Assembly: GCF_030766825.1 (NCBI RefSeq)
Contig: NZ_JASFDV010000002.1
Coordinates: 1 to 64,000 of the forward strand
Length of the DNA stretch: 64,000 bases
Source of the DNA: Nocardiopsis sp. CC223A
Lineage (GTDB): Bacteria > Actinomycetota > Actinomycetes > Streptosporangiales > Streptosporangiaceae
Direction of reading: 5' to 3'
The position numbers and the translations under genes were made by a program. Positions 56,810 through 64,000 of this stretch are shown one piece after another. Below the pieces are notes generated by a model that saw only the letters and a list, made by a program, of their open reading frames with translations, did no database searches and was not told where the DNA came from. Numbering within the stretch: the first letter of the stretch is position 1; every line of letters starts with the position of its first letter.

Positions 56810-57113
56810 GCCGTTCCGGGGGTGCGAGTCGTCTGCGGGGTTTCGGAGGACCCGCAGGGGTGGTCCCGGAGGAGGGGCCCGTGGCCGTGGGTCACCCGTT
56901 GGGGGTGGTGGGCGACGGGAGGGCGGGGACCCCGCCGGAGGGGCCACCGTGTCTTCCGAAAGCCGTTCCGGGGGTGCGAGTCGTCTGCGGGGTTTCGGAG
57001 GACCCGCAGGGGTGGTCCCGGAGGAGGGGCCCGTGGCCGTGGGTCACCCGTTGGGGGTGGTGGGCGACGGGAGGGCGGGGACCGCGCCGGAGGGGCGACC
57101 GTGTCTTCCGAAA
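56810..57113. repeat. Tandem duplication, 2 x 152 bp, upstream of def
   Basis: Copies at 56810-56961 and 56962-57113 differ at two positions only, and the first eight bases of a third copy follow at 57114. Each copy carries a hairpin CTGCGGG / CCCGCAG. The interval 56782-57177 has no gene: it is the region downstream of the nucleotidyltransferase and upstream of def, both on the minus strand. Confidence 0.95.
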
Positions 57114-57177
57114 GCCGTTCCCGCCCGCGAAGGGGGTCGGGCGCGAACCGCAGCGGAGGTCCGGGGGACCAACGGTT

Positions 57178-57993
57178 TCAGGCGGCGGCCAGACCGGGGC
57201 GCAGGGCGTCGTCGAGGACCATCTCGATGTAGTCCAGAGCGGCCCGGCGGCGGGCCAGGGCGCTCTCGTACAGGGAGGGCGCACCGCTGCCGCGGCGGAC
57301 GCGCAGGCACTCGTTGACGATGCGCTGCCAGCGTTCGGGGAAGGCGTGCAGGGCGTAGGCGCCGGCGCTGGACTTGGAGGTGATCTCGCCGGTCTTGAGG
57401 GTGAAGTGCAGGCGGCTGACGCTGAGCACGCTCCAGGAGGGTGCCAGGGAGCCCAGGACGGCGAGGCCGCGCGGGGTGACGAGGCGGCCGGCCTTCTCCC
57501 GCCAGCGGCGCCACTGCTCGTCGAGGGAGCCCAGCGACCAGGTGCGCAGGCTCTCGCGTTCGTCCCACACGTCGAGTTCGAGCGGGTGGGGGCCGCGCAG
57601 GGTGACTCCGTGACAGGCCAGGATGTGCCAGGTGACCGGGTTGACGTCGGAGGCGGCCCGGTCGCGGAAGCGGCCGCCGATGACGGAGGGGACGGAGCCG
57701 CAGGCGGAGGGGTCGCGGGTGAGGTCGTCCCAGGTCACGTGGATGCCGTTGAACTGGGGGCGGGGGACGTCGGCGCGGGTGCGGGCGTGTGCCTGGCGGA
57801 GCAGGTCGCTCTCCCGCGGATCGGGGCGCCGGGAGGTGACGATGACGAAGTCGACGTCGCTGGTGTGCGGGCGGAAGTCTCCCAGGGCCACCGAACCGGT
57901 CAGGTAGAGGCCCTCGACCAGGCCGGGGGAGACCCGGTCGGCGTGTTCGAGGAAGGTCTGCGCGAGTGTCCGTACCCGAGGGTGGACGGCCAT
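57178..57993 (-). CDS. AadA-like nucleotidyltransferase
   Basis: Nucleotidyltransferase of 271 residues resembling aminoglycoside 3''-adenylyltransferases (ANT(3'')) and their chromosomal relatives with a DUF4111 C-terminal domain. The active-site motif is LTGSVALGDFRPHTSDVDFVIV near 32-53 (GSxxxGD...SDxDF). ACHGVTLRGP near 128 and a helical C-terminal half (LHFTLKTGEITSKSSAGAYAL, then RRRAALDYIEMVLDDAL) match the AadA family. ATG 57993 has GGAG upstream. Whether it modifies streptomycin/spectinomycin is not known. Confidence 0.85.
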   Translation of the reverse strand: MAVHPRVRTLAQTFLEHADRVSPGLVEGLYLTGSVALGDFRPHTSDVDFVIVTSRRPDPRESDLLRQAHARTRADVPRPQFNGIHVTWDDLTRDPSACGSVPSVIGGRFRDRAASDVNPVTWHILACHGVTLRGPHPLELDVWDERESLRTWSLGSLDEQWRRWREKAGRLVTPRGLAVLGSLAPSWSVLSVSRLHFTLKTGEITSKSSAGAYALHAFPERWQRIVNECLRVRRGSGAPSLYESALARRRAALDYIEMVLDDALRPGLAAA

Positions 57994-57999
57994 GCTCAC

Positions 58000-58811
58000 T
58001 CCAGTCTGGACGATGCGGTGCTCCGGCGGAACACACGACCCGGGGTGAGGGGGCTCCGGGACGATGCGCAGGGAGGGGCTGTTGTGGCCCCCGGGCCTGC
58101 GGTGACATCCGTGTTCCGCTTCTTAGTTTGAATCCCTTTTCAGGCCGATGGCAAGTGATGGCGCCGCACTCTCACCCTGACCCCACGGGGTGAGTGGTGC
58201 GAGGTCCAGGGCGAAAGAGGGGGCTGTGCACCCTTGACTTGATGGTCGATCCTGTGCTATCCGATGCATGCGCGGGGTGGTGCCTTTGGGGTGCTTTCCG
58301 GGCATTCGACGGCAAATCGGTACCCGGTGTCATTTCGGGTGTCATGTCAGGCGGTCCGGCGGGCACATTCTGTGGCACGTGCATCCGCACGAGGCGAATG
58401 CATGGGAATTACTTTGCCGGGAATTTCTCCAGAGAACTTCCCGGCAAATTCCGGCGTTCCCGGGGATGGTTCCACCGAGGTGTTCTCCGTCATGTCCTAC
58501 CGATCGGTAACCCCTGTAGGGGGTCGGTTCTCGCGAAGTTCGGCCAGGTGGTGGCCGGAGTGTACGCGAGATGTGGGAGAAGTGTCGGAGGGGCAGGAGA
58601 GCCGGTGAGGTGTAGACCACTGTGCGAACAAGTGGACAGGGCCCGGTTTTTCGACGATTGTTATGGTTCACCAAGAGATGCTCTGGTGATAACCATCACA
58701 GCCATTGTCCGCTGTTTTCCTGTGCGTAACACGGGGCCACTCCCCTGAAACTGTGCCCCTTTACCCTCGCAGAGAACGGCAGCGATCCGAAAGACGACGA
58801 AGGAGCCGCGC
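58000..58811. other. Gene-free, lower-GC region with several hairpins
   Basis: About 810 bp. Open frames are Cys- and Gly-rich with no protein-like pattern, so I call no gene. Structured elements are CTCACCC/GGGTGAG (58171-58194), the perfect 11-bp stem TTTGCCGGGAA/TTCCCGGCAAA (58413-58448), the 12-bp palindrome TACCGATCGGTA (58498-58509) and CCCCT-GT-AGGGG (58511-58522). The end holds the AAGGAG site of the following gene. A non-coding RNA or a large regulatory region is possible. Confidence 0.45.
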
Positions 58812-59489
58812 ATGGTCCCGACGATGGTTCTCGTAGCCGACGACTCGCGTGACGCCCAACGGCGAGAGGCCCTGTGCGGCCTGGCCGAAGCGGTGGCCGG
58901 TCGGGGGGAGGCGCCCGTCACGGCCGCCTTCGGCAGCCCCGACGAGGTGGCCGCCGCACTGCGTTCCGTCCGCGGCCCCAAGGTGGTCGTCCCGGCGTTC
59001 GTCGCCGGAGGGGACGTCGCCAGCGCCCACCTGCTCTCCCGTCTCGACCTCGGCGGGATGCCCGACGCCTGCCACACCCCGCCCCTGGGCGCGGTGCCCT
59101 CGATCGTCGCCGACCTGGCCGCCCGCCTGTCCGACTCCGGCTGGGGGAGCGGGGACGGTGTCGTGCTGGCCGCCGACGGCACCACCGGCACCGAGGAGCG
59201 CCAGGTCGTGATGGACGTGGCCCGTATGCTCAGCCGCCGCCTGGGCTCCCCGGTGCAGGTGGGCTACCTGCGCACCTGGGCGCCCTCGGTGTTCGACGCG
59301 GTCGACCGGCTGCGCCGCGACGGTCACGAGAACGTGGCGGTCGCCGCCTGGAGGCTCGTGGACGGCCCCGACTTCGACCTCCTGCGCGGACTGGACGTCA
59401 CCGCCATCACCGCGCCGCTGTGGCCGTCGGAACTGGTCGTGGACACCCTCCTGGCCCAGCACCGGGCGGCGAAGGGGCGGCTCGTGTGA
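58812..59489 (+). CDS. CbiX/sirohydrochlorin-chelatase-like protein lacking the catalytic His
   Basis: A 225-residue protein with the two-half CbiX fold. Half one begins MVLVADDSRDAQRREALCGLA, where chelatases have (A/G)HGSRDP, so the metal-binding His is Asp. FVAGGDVASAHL near 74 corresponds to the second-His segment and keeps a His. Half two starts VVLAADGTTGTEERQVV near 117, then VAVAAWRLVDGPDF. ATG 58812 has AAGGAG eight bases upstream. No sirohaem or cobalamin gene lies beside it. It may be a non-catalytic or altered metal-binding relative. Confidence 0.75.
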   Translation: MVPTMVLVADDSRDAQRREALCGLAEAVAGRGEAPVTAAFGSPDEVAAALRSVRGPKVVVPAFVAGGDVASAHLLSRLDLGGMPDACHTPPLGAVPSIVADLAARLSDSGWGSGDGVVLAADGTTGTEERQVVMDVARMLSRRLGSPVQVGYLRTWAPSVFDAVDRLRRDGHENVAVAAWRLVDGPDFDLLRGLDVTAITAPLWPSELVVDTLLAQHRAAKGRLV

Positions 59490-59841
59490 GATGTCCGGAA
59501 CGACCGCGCGAACCTCACCCGAGGTGACATGATGAACTCCGAGGGTGGTGACGGAGGCGGACCGGGCGAACATCCCGGATCCGGGACGGCCGCGGGCCGT
59601 TACCCCCTCGACGGGTCTGGGTATGGGCCTGGAGGGCGGGAACTCCCCGCACCCGCGGCACGGCCCGTACCGTGCCCGCACCCAGGGGGGCGCGCGACCG
59701 CCCGGACTGTCCCCTCCCCGACCCCGCGGCCGGGACGCGGGGCACGTGCGACCCGGTGAACGGCCCTGAGCCCCGGAAACGCTCGCGCGTCGGCGGCTCG
59801 ACCCCGGCAGGCATCGACGTGAGCGGACCGAAGGTGGATGT
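59490..59841. other. Intergenic region, no gene supported
   Basis: About 350 bp between the CbiX-like gene and the phosphotransferase gene. Two overlapping plus-strand open frames (59529-59759 and 59545-59769) have Gly/Pro/Arg-rich products without recognisable features. Which of them is real, if either, cannot be decided from sequence. Confidence 0.4.
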
Positions 59842-60774
59842 ATGAACGACGTCACGATGCAGTTCGTGGACGAACCGCAGCGCCGTCGGCTGGAACGGCG
59901 CTTCGGCGCCCATGTCGGTGACTGGCTGGCCGGACTGCCCGCCGTCGTCGACAAGCTCGCCGCCGAGTGGCGGCTCACCGTCGAGGGCACGGCGCCCCAC
60001 GGCCGCACCTCGGTGGTCCTGCACGTCCTGGGCGCCGACGGGCGCAAGGGTGTGGTCAAGCTCTCCCCGGACAGCGGCCTGGCGGTCGCCGAGGCCGGGC
60101 TGCTGCGCCTGTGGGAGCCCACCGGGAGGGTGCCGCGGGTCTGGGGGCTGGACCCGCGCCACGGCGCGGTGTTCATGGAGCGCGTGGAGGGCGACACCGT
60201 CGCGGCCAAGGGAGAGGTCCCGGAGATGGAGACCGTCGGGGCGCTCATCGCCGACCTGCAAGCGGTCGAGGTGTCCCGCGCGCGGCTCCAGGAGCTGCCG
60301 CCGCTCACCTCCCGGGTGCAGTTCGTCTTCGACCTGTGGGAACGCGAACGCTGCGAGGGCCCGGCCGCCGAGGCCGTCCCGGCCTCGGTCATGCACCGCG
60401 CCCGCGCCCTGGCCCGCGACCTCGCCAACGGCCGTGAGGGGGGCGTCCCCCTGCACGGCGACCTCCACCCCGGCAACGTCATCGACGGGGGAGAGCGCGG
60501 CCTGGTCGCGCTGGACCCGCGCGGCTGCCTGGGCGACGGCGCCGTGGACGCGGTGGACTGGGCGATGTGGCAGGCCGGCGACAACGACGAGGTGGAGCGC
60601 CGGGTGTCCGTCCTGTCCCGCGTGATGGACGTGGACGCCGAGCGCATGATGCTCTGGGTGCGCGCCTTCGCGCCCTGCCTGGCCGTCTCCAAGATCAACC
60701 GGGGACACCTGCGGGCCGGCGAGTTCGACCTGCTCATGGGGCTGGCCGCGGGGGACCCCGCCCCCGCGCGCTGA
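59842..60774 (+). CDS. APH-family phosphotransferase (streptomycin/hydroxyurea kinase-like)
   Basis: A 310-residue kinase-fold phosphotransferase related to the APH(6)/hydroxyurea-resistance group. The N-lobe has VVLHVLGADGRKGVVKLSPD near 58 with the ATP Lys, the catalytic loop LHGDLHPGNVI near 210 and the metal Asp in ALDPRGCLGD near 228. GVVKLSPDSGLAVAEAGLLRLWEPTGRVPRVWG closely follows the streptomycin 6-kinase pattern. ATG 59842 is preceded by GGTGG. Actinomycetes carry such genes as intrinsic resistance or housekeeping kinases; the substrate is not known. Another antibiotic-modification-like gene lies 1.8 kb away. Confidence 0.87.
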   Translation: MNDVTMQFVDEPQRRRLERRFGAHVGDWLAGLPAVVDKLAAEWRLTVEGTAPHGRTSVVLHVLGADGRKGVVKLSPDSGLAVAEAGLLRLWEPTGRVPRVWGLDPRHGAVFMERVEGDTVAAKGEVPEMETVGALIADLQAVEVSRARLQELPPLTSRVQFVFDLWERERCEGPAAEAVPASVMHRARALARDLANGREGGVPLHGDLHPGNVIDGGERGLVALDPRGCLGDGAVDAVDWAMWQAGDNDEVERRVSVLSRVMDVDAERMMLWVRAFAPCLAVSKINRGHLRAGEFDLLMGLAAGDPAPAR

Positions 60775-60775
60775 C

Positions 60776-60817
60776 CCCGGGCCGCGGGGCCCGGCGGCGG
60801 CCCCGGACCGGCCCGGG
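60776..60817. terminator. Complex hairpin between phosphotransferase and kdpE
   Basis: Outer stem CCCGGGCCG (60776-60784) / CGGCCCGGG (60809-60817) encloses a second GGGGCC/GGCCCC stem. It lies between convergent genes. Confidence 0.6.
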
Positions 60818-60818
60818 A

Positions 60819-61496
60819 TCAGGTCGTGTTCTCGAACCGGTACCCCCGGCCGGCCTCCGTGATGAGGTAACGGGGGCGGCCCGGGTCGGGCTCCAGTTTG
60901 CGCCGCAGCTGCGCCATGTACACCCGCAGGTAGTTCGTCTCGCTCTGGTAGGCGGGCCCCCACACGTCGTGCAGCAGACGGCGCTGGCTCACCAGCTGTC
61001 CGGCGTTGCGGGCCAGGATCTCCAGGATGTGCCACTCGGTGGGGGTGAGCCGCACCTCCTCGCCGTCGCGCACCACCCGCTTGGCGCCCAGGTCCACGCT
61101 GAAGGAGTCGGTGCGCACCACCGGCGCCTCCTCCGCGCGCACCGACCGCCGCTCCGCCGCCCGCATCCGGGCCAGCAGTTCGTCCATCCCGAACGGCTTG
61201 GTCACGTAGTCGTCGGCGCCCGAGTCCAGGCAGCGCACCTTCTCCCCGGCCGAGTGCCGCGCCGACAGCACGATGATCGGGACCTGCGACCAGCCGCGCA
61301 GCCGCCGGATGACCTCCAGCCCCTCCATGTCGGGCAGCCCCAGGTCGAGCAGGACCACGTCGGGATTGTGGTCGGCGGCCAGCCGCAGCGCGCGGGCGCC
61401 GTCGCCGGCGGTGTCCACGTCGTGCCCGCGCGCCCGCAGGTTGATCGTCATGGCCCGGATGATCTGGATGTCGTCGTCAACGACCAGGACCCGCAT
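60819..61496 (-). CDS. kdpE: KdpE-type response regulator
   Basis: OmpR-family regulator of 225 residues controlling the high-affinity K+ ATPase KdpFABC. The receiver domain has DDD near 7-9, the phosphorylated Asp51 in VVLLDLGLPDMEG, Ser/Thr in VLSAR and Lys in YVTKPFGMDELLARM. The winged-helix DNA-binding domain (about 130-222) includes LTPTEWHILEILARNAGQLVSQRRLL and TNYLRVYMAQLRRKLE with LITEAGRGYRF. ATG 61496 has AGGGGGA upstream and overlaps the kdpD gene by 20 bp. kdpFABC is not in the window and would be expected further right. Confidence 0.93.
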   Translation of the reverse strand: MRVLVVDDDIQIIRAMTINLRARGHDVDTAGDGARALRLAADHNPDVVLLDLGLPDMEGLEVIRRLRGWSQVPIIVLSARHSAGEKVRCLDSGADDYVTKPFGMDELLARMRAAERRSVRAEEAPVVRTDSFSVDLGAKRVVRDGEEVRLTPTEWHILEILARNAGQLVSQRRLLHDVWGPAYQSETNYLRVYMAQLRRKLEPDPGRPRYLITEAGRGYRFENTT

Positions 61497-63999
61497 CGGT
61501 CCCCCTCGCACTCTCGTCGTCCGTGCCGCCGGTACCGGTCGCGGCCTCGTCACCGCCCGGTTCCACCGCTCTCAGGGTGAACACCATCGTCAGCCCGCCT
61601 CCGGGGGTGTCCTCGGGCGTGAGGGTGCCGTGCATCGCCTCAACGAAACCACGGGCGACCGCCAGCCCCAGCCCCACCCCCGTGCCCTGGGGTGCGTCCC
61701 CCAGACGCTGGAACGCCTCGAACATCCGCTGTTTGGCCTCGTCGGAGACGCCGGGGCCGCGGTCCACCACCCGCAGCTGCACACCGTCGCCGTGGGCGCT
61801 GGCCGCCACCAGCACCGGGGTGCGCGGATCGGGGTTGTGGCGCACCGCGTTGGAGACCACGTTGGCGACCGCCCGCTCCAGCAGCCCGGCGTCGGCCACC
61901 ACCCGGGGCAGGCAATCGGGGACGTCGACGGTGACGGCGCCGTGCGGCAGCCCCAGCAGCGTGATCGGGACGACCTCCTCCAGGCCCACCGGGCCCAGTT
62001 TGGGCCGCACGCTGTCGGTGTGCACCCGGCTCATGTCGAGCAGGTTGTCGATGAGCCGGTTGAGCCGGTCGGTGGACTCCTCCACGGTCTCCAGCAGCGC
62101 CTCCCGGTCCTCCTCGGCCAGTGTGATGTCGGTGGCCCGCAGGCTCGACAGGCTCGCCTTGATCGAGGTCAGCGGGGTGCGCAGGTCGTGCGAGACCGCG
62201 GCCAGCAGGGCGGTGCGTATCTTGTGGCCCGCCGCCTGACGCCGGGCCTCGGCCGCGTCCCACTCCAGCCGCTGGTGCTCCAGGGCGATCCCGATGTGCG
62301 CCGCGAACGCCCGCAGCACCCCCCGGTCGGCGGCGGGCAGCACCCGCCCGCGCAGCGCCAGGGCCAGGGTGTCGGAGATCGACACCAGCACGTCCGCCTC
62401 CTCGGGGGAGTCGGCCGCGGGGGACCCGACGCTGTGCACCGGCCGCCACCGTTCGCCGTCCAGCGGTCCGCCGTCGTCGCCGCCCCCGTCCTCGGCGGTG
62501 GCGTCCACCCGTTCCAGCAGGGTCGCCGACCGCTGCCCGAAGGTCTCCCGGATGCGCCGCAGCAGCGCGTGCAGGGGTTCGTTGCCGGACAGGACGCTGC
62601 CGGCCAGCAGCGTCACGGCGTCGGCCTCGGCCCGGGCCCGCGCCGCCTGCGCCGACCGGCGGGCCGCCATCTCCACGACGATCGCCACCAGCGTTCCGAC
62701 CAGGGTGAACGCCACCAGCGCCAGCATGTTGTCCACCGACACCGAGGGCCGCCCGTGCAGCGGCGACAGCAGGGCGGTGAGCAGGATCGCGCTCCACAGC
62801 GCCGACACCAGCGCCGGACGCAGGCCGCCCACCGCCGCCGTGGACACGGTGATGAGGAGCAGCAGCATCGCGTCGGAGGCCGGGCCGCTGTCGGTGAACG
62901 GCGGCAGTGCCAGCACCAGGGACATCAGGGTGGGCGCCAGCAGGGCCAGCGACCAGCCCGCCAGCCTGCGGTGCTCGCCCAGCCCCCGCCCCGGCGGCGG
63001 CAGCGGCCAGCGCCCGCTGCCCACCTCCTCGTGCGTGACGATGTGCACGTCGATGTCGCCGGACTCACGGGCGACGATCGCGCCCACGCCGGGCCCGAAC
63101 ATGTACTGCCAGGCGCGCCGCCGCGACGAGCCCAGCACGATCTGGGTGGCGTGCACCCCGCGGGCGAACTCCAGCAGCCCCGTCGGCACGTCGTTGGCGA
63201 CCACCTGGTGGTAGGTGCCGCCCAGCTCGGCGAGCAGCCGCCGCTGCCGCAGCAGATCGTCGCCGGGCGCCCGGGAGATCCCCTGCGGGGGGACCACGTG
63301 CACGGCCAGCAGGTGGCTGGGCTGGGGGTGGCCGCCCCGGGAGCGGGCCGCCACCCGGGCGGCCCGGCGGATCAGGGTCTCGCCCTCGGGGCCGCCGGTC
63401 AGCGCGACCACGACCCGCTCGCGCGCCTCCCAGGTGCGGCGGATCTCGTGCTCGCCCCGGTACCGGGCCAGCCCCGCCTCCACCTGGTCGGCGGTCCACA
63501 GCAGCGCCAGCTCGCGCAGCGCGGCCAGGTTGCCCTCGCGGTAGTAGTCGGCCAGCGCGGCGTCCACCCGTTCGGCCGGGTGGATGTCGCCGTGCGCCAT
63601 CCGGCGGCGCAGCTCCTGGGGGGTGACGTCGACCAGTTCGACCTCGGCGGCCCGGCGCACCACGTGGTCGGGGACGGTGCGGTCGGGGCGGACACCGGTG
63701 ATCTGGTGGACGACGTCGTTGAGCGACTCCAGGTGGTGGATGCCCACGGTGGACAGCACGTCGATGCCCGCCTCCAGCAGCTCCTCGACGTCCTGCCAGC
63801 GGGTCGGGTTGGGGGAGCCGGGCGGATTGGGCCTGGCCAGGTCGTCCACCACCGCCAGCCGGGGTGTGCGGGATATCACGGCCGCGGTGTCGACCGATCC
63901 CGAGGGGTGGAGCGGGACCGACTCCAGCCGGGAGAGCAGCTCTGCCGTACGCTCCCGCCGGTGCGTGTCGACCGCCGTGACCACCACGGAGACGCCGTC
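61477..63999 (-). CDS. kdpD: KdpD-type sensor histidine kinase (N-terminus outside window)
   Basis: Sensor kinase partner of KdpE, open to the end of the window. The visible part starts inside the N-terminal KdpD domain at VVVTAVDTHRRERTAELLSRLE; the preceding P-loop segment (about 40 residues) is missing. A Usp-like domain follows (ALTGGPEGETLI, IVLGSSRRRAWQYMFGPGV), then four membrane helices (LALLAPTLMSLVLALP..., VAFTLVGTLVAIVVEMA), a GAF-like region, the H-box AAVSHDLRTPLTSIKASLSSL, and HATPase motifs NVVSNAVRHNP, DRGPGVS and GTGVGLGLAVARGF. The C-terminus has a short Gly/Asp-rich tail. Confident by domain order. Confidence 0.94.
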   Translation of the reverse strand, partial: DGVSVVVTAVDTHRRERTAELLSRLESVPLHPSGSVDTAAVISRTPRLAVVDDLARPNPPGSPNPTRWQDVEELLEAGIDVLSTVGIHHLESLNDVVHQITGVRPDRTVPDHVVRRAAEVELVDVTPQELRRRMAHGDIHPAERVDAALADYYREGNLAALRELALLWTADQVEAGLARYRGEHEIRRTWEARERVVVALTGGPEGETLIRRAARVAARSRGGHPQPSHLLAVHVVPPQGISRAPGDDLLRQRRLLAELGGTYHQVVANDVPTGLLEFARGVHATQIVLGSSRRRAWQYMFGPGVGAIVARESGDIDVHIVTHEEVGSGRWPLPPPGRGLGEHRRLAGWSLALLAPTLMSLVLALPPFTDSGPASDAMLLLLITVSTAAVGGLRPALVSALWSAILLTALLSPLHGRPSVSVDNMLALVAFTLVGTLVAIVVEMAARRSAQAARARAEADAVTLLAGSVLSGNEPLHALLRRIRETFGQRSATLLERVDATAEDGGGDDGGPLDGERWRPVHSVGSPAADSPEEADVLVSISDTLALALRGRVLPAADRGVLRAFAAHIGIALEHQRLEWDAAEARRQAAGHKIRTALLAAVSHDLRTPLTSIKASLSSLRATDITLAEEDREALLETVEESTDRLNRLIDNLLDMSRVHTDSVRPKLGPVGLEEVVPITLLGLPHGAVTVDVPDCLPRVVADAGLLERAVANVVSNAVRHNPDPRTPVLVAASAHGDGVQLRVVDRGPGVSDEAKQRMFEAFQRLGDAPQGTGVGLGLAVARGFVEAMHGTLTPEDTPGGGLTMVFTLRAVEPGGDEAATGTGGTDDESARGTDAGPGR

Positions 64000-64000
64000 G

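Noticed and set aside
58194-58748. 184-codon plus-strand open frame
   Set aside because: Cys- and Gly-rich random-looking product; the DNA contains palindromes and has no clear ribosome binding site.
59529-59769. Two overlapping small plus-strand open frames
   Set aside because: Low-complexity composition and mutual overlap; neither shows a decisive start site or family.

Overview
The window is very GC-rich chromosomal DNA from a filamentous actinobacterium. My best guess is a Nocardiopsis-like member of the Streptosporangiales. This is inferred from the GC level, frequent GTG starts, a cvnABCD conservon, XRE/DUF397 and GuaB1-type genes, and a CelR/CebR-like operator beside a GH6 glucanase. 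I see no rRNA or tRNA gene and no insertion sequence. Most genes are housekeeping or lineage-typical, with one accessory-looking stretch at about 9.7-14.4 kb.

Layout, left to right. 1-9.7 kb: the end of an ECF vitamin/metal transporter, an enoyl-CoA hydratase, a membrane Ser/Thr kinase with a threonine-repeat linker, the ETF pair etfB-etfA, and a Rel-type (p)ppGpp enzyme whose synthetase half looks dead. 9.7-14.4 kb: gene remnants, an 8-repeat type I-E-like CRISPR array with no cas genes in view, a three-gene small-protein operon, an XRE/DUF5753 + DUF397 pair, and a frameshifted LigD-polymerase pseudogene. 14.4-18 kb: a secreted GH6 glucanase divergent from its probable LacI-type regulator, with palindromic operators between them, then a CNNM/CorC-like protein. 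18-27.3 kb: an envelope glycan/glycolipid region with two methyltransferases, a large GT-C-like membrane protein, an acyltransferase, a DUF3068 protein, and the complete ubiA-dprE1-dprE2 set for polyprenyl-phosphoryl-arabinose.

27.5-35.2 kb: a GPH-type transporter with two DUF2236 oxygenase-like paralogs, then the conservon (histidine-kinase-like CvnA, roadblock CvnB, DUF742 CvnC, GTPase CvnD). 35.7-41.9 kb: a VanZ/RDD-like membrane protein, DUF3592, a TetR regulator with a YhgE/Pip permease and a degenerate ABC ATPase (22-bp palindromic operator upstream), and endonuclease V. 41.9-55 kb: GuaB1, a CDP-alcohol phosphotransferase, an acyltransferase, an M20 amidohydrolase with a long tail, an M48 protease, EF-G2, a CPBP protein lacking key residues, an alpha/beta hydrolase and an MFS transporter. 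55-64 kb: a secreted coiled-coil LAS-type peptidase, peptide deformylase with a 152-bp tandem duplication upstream, an AadA-like nucleotidyltransferase, a CbiX-like protein, an APH-family kinase, and kdpE-kdpD (kdpD runs off the end).

The points most worth following are the arabinosyl-donor cassette in an organism not expected to make mycobacterial arabinogalactan, with alanine at the benzothiazinone-target position of DprE1; the hydrolase-only Rel paralog; the kinase linker built of T-x-x-[I/L/F] repeats; several enzymes that keep their fold but lose catalytic residues (ABC ATPase, CPBP, CbiX-like); and the apparently cas-less CRISPR array next to an XRE/DUF397 locus.
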